Part shown: in pieces, positions 62,673 through 64,000 of the stretch | How the letters are laid out: each line of letters begins with the position of its first letter | Numbering within the stretch: the stretch's first letter is position 1 | Source: Streptomyces yatensis | GTDB taxonomy: Bacteria > Actinomycetota > Actinomycetes > Streptomycetales > Streptomycetaceae | Direction of reading: 5' to 3' | DNA: 64,000 nucleotides | Assembly: GCF_018069625.1 (NCBI RefSeq) | Contig: NZ_CP072941.1 | Location: 9,114,001-9,178,000, forward strand | The notes under the pieces: model-generated | Database searches by the model: none | What the model was told of the DNA's origin: nothing | What the model saw: the letters and a program-made list of their open reading frames with translations, nothing else | Made by a program: the position numbers and the translations under genes

Positions 62673-62930
62673 ATGAAGCCCGGAATTCACCCCGCGTACC
62701 GGCCCGTCGTCTTCCGCGACCGGTCCGCCGACTTCGCCTTCCTCACCCGCTCCACCGCCACCAGCGACAAGACGGTGGAATGGCAGGACGGCAACAGCTA
62801 CCCGGTGATCGACGTGGAGATCTCCTCGGCGAGCCACACCTTCTACACCGGCAACCAGCGCGTCGTGGACACCGCGGGCCGCGTCGAGCGGTTCGAGCGG
62901 CGTTACGGACGCGGGCGGAGGGGCCGGTGA
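62673..62930 (+). CDS. rpmE2: Ribosomal protein bL31 type B
   Basis: 85 residues: [20 protein letters not shown] and so on, with [24 protein letters not shown]. Type B bL31 lacks the zinc-binding cysteines and replaces type A under zinc limitation. It starts 5 bp after bL33; its stop overlaps the CobW-like GTG (GTGA). Confidence 0.95.
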   Translation: MKPGIHPAYRPVVFRDRSADFAFLTRSTATSDKTVEWQDGNSYPVIDVEISSASHTFYTGNQRVVDTAGRVERFERRYGRGRRGR

Positions 62931-64000
62931 TCGCGGACGAGAACCGGCTGGCCGTGGCGGTCGTGGGCGGACTGCACGCCGACGCCCGCCGCGCCGCCGT
63001 CGAGGAGATCCTGCGCACGGTGCCCGGCTCCGTGGCGCTGCACCACGACCTGTCCGCCGCCACCGACCGCGCCGTGCGCCGCACCGTGCGCGATGCCTCC
63101 GGGCCGCTCGGCGAGGGCGAGGCGCCGCTGGTGAACGACTGCGCGTGCTGTGCGCTGCGCGAGGACATGGTCCCCGAGCTGCTGCGGCTGGCCGCGGGCG
63201 GCGGGCACCGGCTCGCCGTTGTCGAACTGTGGGAGTCGGTCGAGCCCCAGGCCATGGCCGCCGTCATCGCGGCCGAGGGCGCGCCGCTGGAGCTGACCGG
63301 GGTGGCCACCGCGGTCGACCCGGCCCTGATGGTGCCGTACCTCGCCAACGGCGACGACCTCGCCGAGGCCGGTCTCGCCGCCGCCCCGACCGACCAGCGC
63401 ACCATCGCGGACACCTTCGCCCGGCAGCTGGAGTATCCCACCGTGATCGCCGTGGCCGAGGACGAGTCGTCCGAGGAGTCCGCGGACGACGGTGACCTGG
63501 CCCTGCTCGCCCACCTCACCCCGGGCGCTCGGCACAAGCGGCTCGGCGAGGGGGTGTTGGGGCCCGCCCTTCTCCAGGGCTTCGACATCGCGGCGGCGGC
63601 CGCCCGTCAGCATCCGGCGTGCGCGCTGCTGCCGCAGGACGGCGACGACCACGGGGTGGCCACCCTCGTCTGGCGGCGCGAGCGGCCCTTCCACCCGGGG
63701 CGGCTCTACGCCGCGCTGGAGGACCTGACCTGCGCGGCCGCCCGCAGCCGGGGCCGTTTCTGGCTGGCGGACCGGGGCGAGACCCTGCTGTCGTGGGAGG
63801 CGGCGGGCGGGGCGCTGTGCGTGGAGTCGGCCGGGCCGTGGCTGGCCGCGCTGCCGGACGCCGCCTGGGAGATGGTCCCGGCCGAGCGGCGGGTCGCCGC
63901 CGCGCTCGACTGGCATCCCGACCACGGCGACCGCTGTCAGCACCTCACCTTCACCTCGCCCGGCCTCGACCGTGACGGGCTGCTGGCGCTGCTCGACTCG
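62927..64000 (+). CDS. CobW-like protein lacking the GTPase P-loop (partial, runs off window)
   Basis: At least 358 residues. A CobW fold is recognisable: [20 protein letters not shown] has the CxCC metal motif, and the C-terminal [24 protein letters not shown] with [21 protein letters not shown] is the CobW C-terminal domain. The N-terminal strand is followed by [17 protein letters not shown] instead of GxxGxGKT, so GTP binding is doubtful. It is the last gene of the zinc-starvation ribosomal operon and was probably once a zinc chaperone. The 3' end lies outside the window. Confidence 0.85.
   Translation, partial: MIADENRLAVAVVGGLHADARRAAVEEILRTVPGSVALHHDLSAATDRAVRRTVRDASGPLGEGEAPLVNDCACCALREDMVPELLRLAAGGGHRLAVVELWESVEPQAMAAVIAAEGAPLELTGVATAVDPALMVPYLANGDDLAEAGLAAAPTDQRTIADTFARQLEYPTVIAVAEDESSEESADDGDLALLAHLTPGARHKRLGEGVLGPALLQGFDIAAAAARQHPACALLPQDGDDHGVATLVWRRERPFHPGRLYAALEDLTCAAARSRGRFWLADRGETLLSWEAAGGALCVESAGPWLAALPDAAWEMVPAERRVAAALDWHPDHGDRCQHLTFTSPGLDRDGLLALLDS

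Overview
The window is very GC-rich DNA with Streptomyces-type gene content: multidomain SpoIIE-type phosphatases carrying their own ATPase domain, a RheA/Hsp18 heat-shock pair, MmyB-like and CGNR regulators, zinc-free ribosomal protein paralogues, and sites resembling actinobacterial Zur and Nur boxes. Many genes are single, laterally mobile or regulatory, and several are broken, so it looks like an accessory or arm region of a linear Streptomyces chromosome rather than core. No tRNA, rRNA, CRISPR array, transposase or integrase was seen.

Layout. 1-16 kb holds stress and small-regulator modules: a universal stress protein; a MerR/SDR pair with a textbook 19-bp-spacer promoter; a stand-alone LigD-type phosphoesterase; rheA/hsp18 with an exact RheA operator; TetR/hydrolase; HutD; MarR; SDR/MmyB; and an ABC ATPase whose 3' end has been lost. 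15.5-20.4 kb is a scrapyard. It contains a DUF2975/XRE pair, a SUKH-4 immunity-like protein, a nickel/peptide ABC ATPase with internal deletions, a three-gene tsaD-like/GNAT/truncated-alaS operon and the 3' third of an Fe-superoxide dismutase gene. Two Nur-type (nickel regulator) boxes sit exactly where intact nik and sodF promoters would be.

20.4-26.1 kb is metal-related: a BtuF-like binding protein, zinc-independent bL32, CobW-like proteins (one a 39-residue stub, one without a P-loop), a permease/YcgQ-like pair, a His-rich repeat protein and a decayed peptide/nickel permease. 26.2-32.2 kb holds a HipA-kinase/DUF3037 pair, two SDRs, uracil-DNA glycosylase, DUF3224 and a WYL regulator beside a perfect 17-bp palindrome. 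32.2-35.7 kb carries a CGNR regulator whose promoter shares a repeated operator (CTAACC-N18-GGTTAG) with a divergent hydrolase, followed by a cobalt-type nitrile hydratase operon (beta, alpha, His-tailed activator).

35.7-44.4 kb has DinB, TetR/FAD-monooxygenase, an oxidoreductase, apolipoprotein N-acyltransferase, and a PAS-GAF-PP2C-ATPase phosphatase that may be coupled to a sugar-binding lipoprotein. 44.5-49.4 kb is a complete asparagine-use operon (regulator, permease, asparaginase, aspartase). 49.4-61.7 kb is signal and redox rich: a GAF regulator, a second PP2C paralogue, a lipoprotein, a Rieske-tailed FAD enzyme, a STAS-ANTAR-GAF protein, a serine hydrolase, VOC and enoyl-CoA hydratase. 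The right end (61.9-64 kb) is the rest of the zinc-starvation ribosomal set (uS14, bL28, bL33, bL31) followed by a second CobW-like protein without a P-loop, cut by the window end.

The main unifying theme is metal economy: Zur-type zinc sparing at two loci, a decayed Nur-type nickel locus, a cobalt enzyme with a His-rich chaperone tail, and a His-rich metal sink. Domain names were recognised by eye from translated sequence; no database search was run.
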